From Xanthomonas sp. Leaf131 (GTDB lineage: Bacteria > Pseudomonadota > Gammaproteobacteria > Xanthomonadales > Xanthomonadaceae): a stretch of DNA of 33,586 bases. The notes beneath the pieces were generated by a model. That model did not search any database. It was not told the DNA's origin and saw only the letters and a program-made list of their open reading frames with translations. Shown piece by piece: positions 33,473 through 33,586 of this stretch; positions within the stretch are counted from its first letter, which is position 1, and each line of letters starts with the position of its first letter. The DNA lies in assembly GCF_001423495.1 (NCBI RefSeq), contig NZ_LMOG01000002.1:91086-124671 (forward strand), in the 5' to 3' direction. Made by a program: the position numbers and the translations under genes.

Positions 33473-33586
33473 ACCAGAGAGTGAATCGTTGGTCGGGTGA
33501 AAAGCTGCTTGTTGCTCGGTGTGCATCGGGACGATGATCGGAAGCGAGGCCATACGAGCAACACACGTCCTGCTTTGCTCGCAGCC

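Overview
The window is high-GC gammaproteobacterial chromosome. Gene content, gene order and intergenic repeats point to Xanthomonas or a very close relative: an lptM-dapF-DUF484-xerC cluster running into hslV-hslU, algZ-algR-hemC, opgH, and many short palindromic repeats between genes. This assignment rests on recognition of protein families and synteny, not on a database search. I see no rRNA or tRNA genes, no CRISPR array, no prophage and no transposase. Almost all genes are housekeeping or envelope genes.

Layout. 1-577: two copies of a structured palindromic element, no gene. 578-6277 (minus): HAD phosphatase, lipoprotein of unknown function, M1 aminopeptidase lipoprotein, GGDEF diguanylate cyclase, ubiE. 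6366-10079 (plus): a tight four-gene run of DHA2-type MFS exporter, HlyD/EmrA-type adaptor, ElaA-like acetyltransferase and fungal-type (FCY1-like) cytosine deaminase, with two ATGA overlaps. 10080-10694: 27-bp degenerate repeats and two convergent palindromic elements. 10695-17006 (minus): hslU, hslV (with a good sigma-32-type promoter), a DUF1203 protein, then xerC, DUF484, dapF, lptM and a YbaN/DUF454 membrane protein. 17169-23526: two different secreted S9 serine peptidases (oligopeptidase B-like and prolyl oligopeptidase-like) on the minus strand flank a plus-strand class I aminotransferase; a small membrane protein follows. 23910-26665: lipocalin, WYL regulator (minus), DUF481 outer-membrane protein. 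26679-26915: two REP palindromes at a convergent gene junction. 27045-32748 (minus): hemC, algR, algZ, a carboxylesterase and opgH. 32749-33586: no recognisable gene, one more palindromic element.

Functional links. HslV (protease) and HslU (unfoldase) form one heat-shock protease. LptM supports LptD assembly, DapF makes meso-diaminopimelate for peptidoglycan and XerC resolves chromosome dimers. AlgZ/AlgR is a LytTR-type two-component system next to hemC, the arrangement known from Pseudomonas. OpgH makes osmoregulated periplasmic glucans. The MFS/HlyD pair should form an inner-membrane export complex needing an outer-membrane channel encoded elsewhere.

The most interesting signal is the palindromic element family (five copies: 2-101, 165-271, 10358-10449, 10447-10549, 33370-33472). 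The core is conserved. The outer arms differ completely between some copies, yet pair within each copy. Ten of the thirteen arm mismatches are G-U wobbles on one particular strand and none on the other. That looks like selection for a folded RNA of defined polarity. Small tandem duplications that copy the stop codon at the 3' ends of algR and opgH are a second curiosity.
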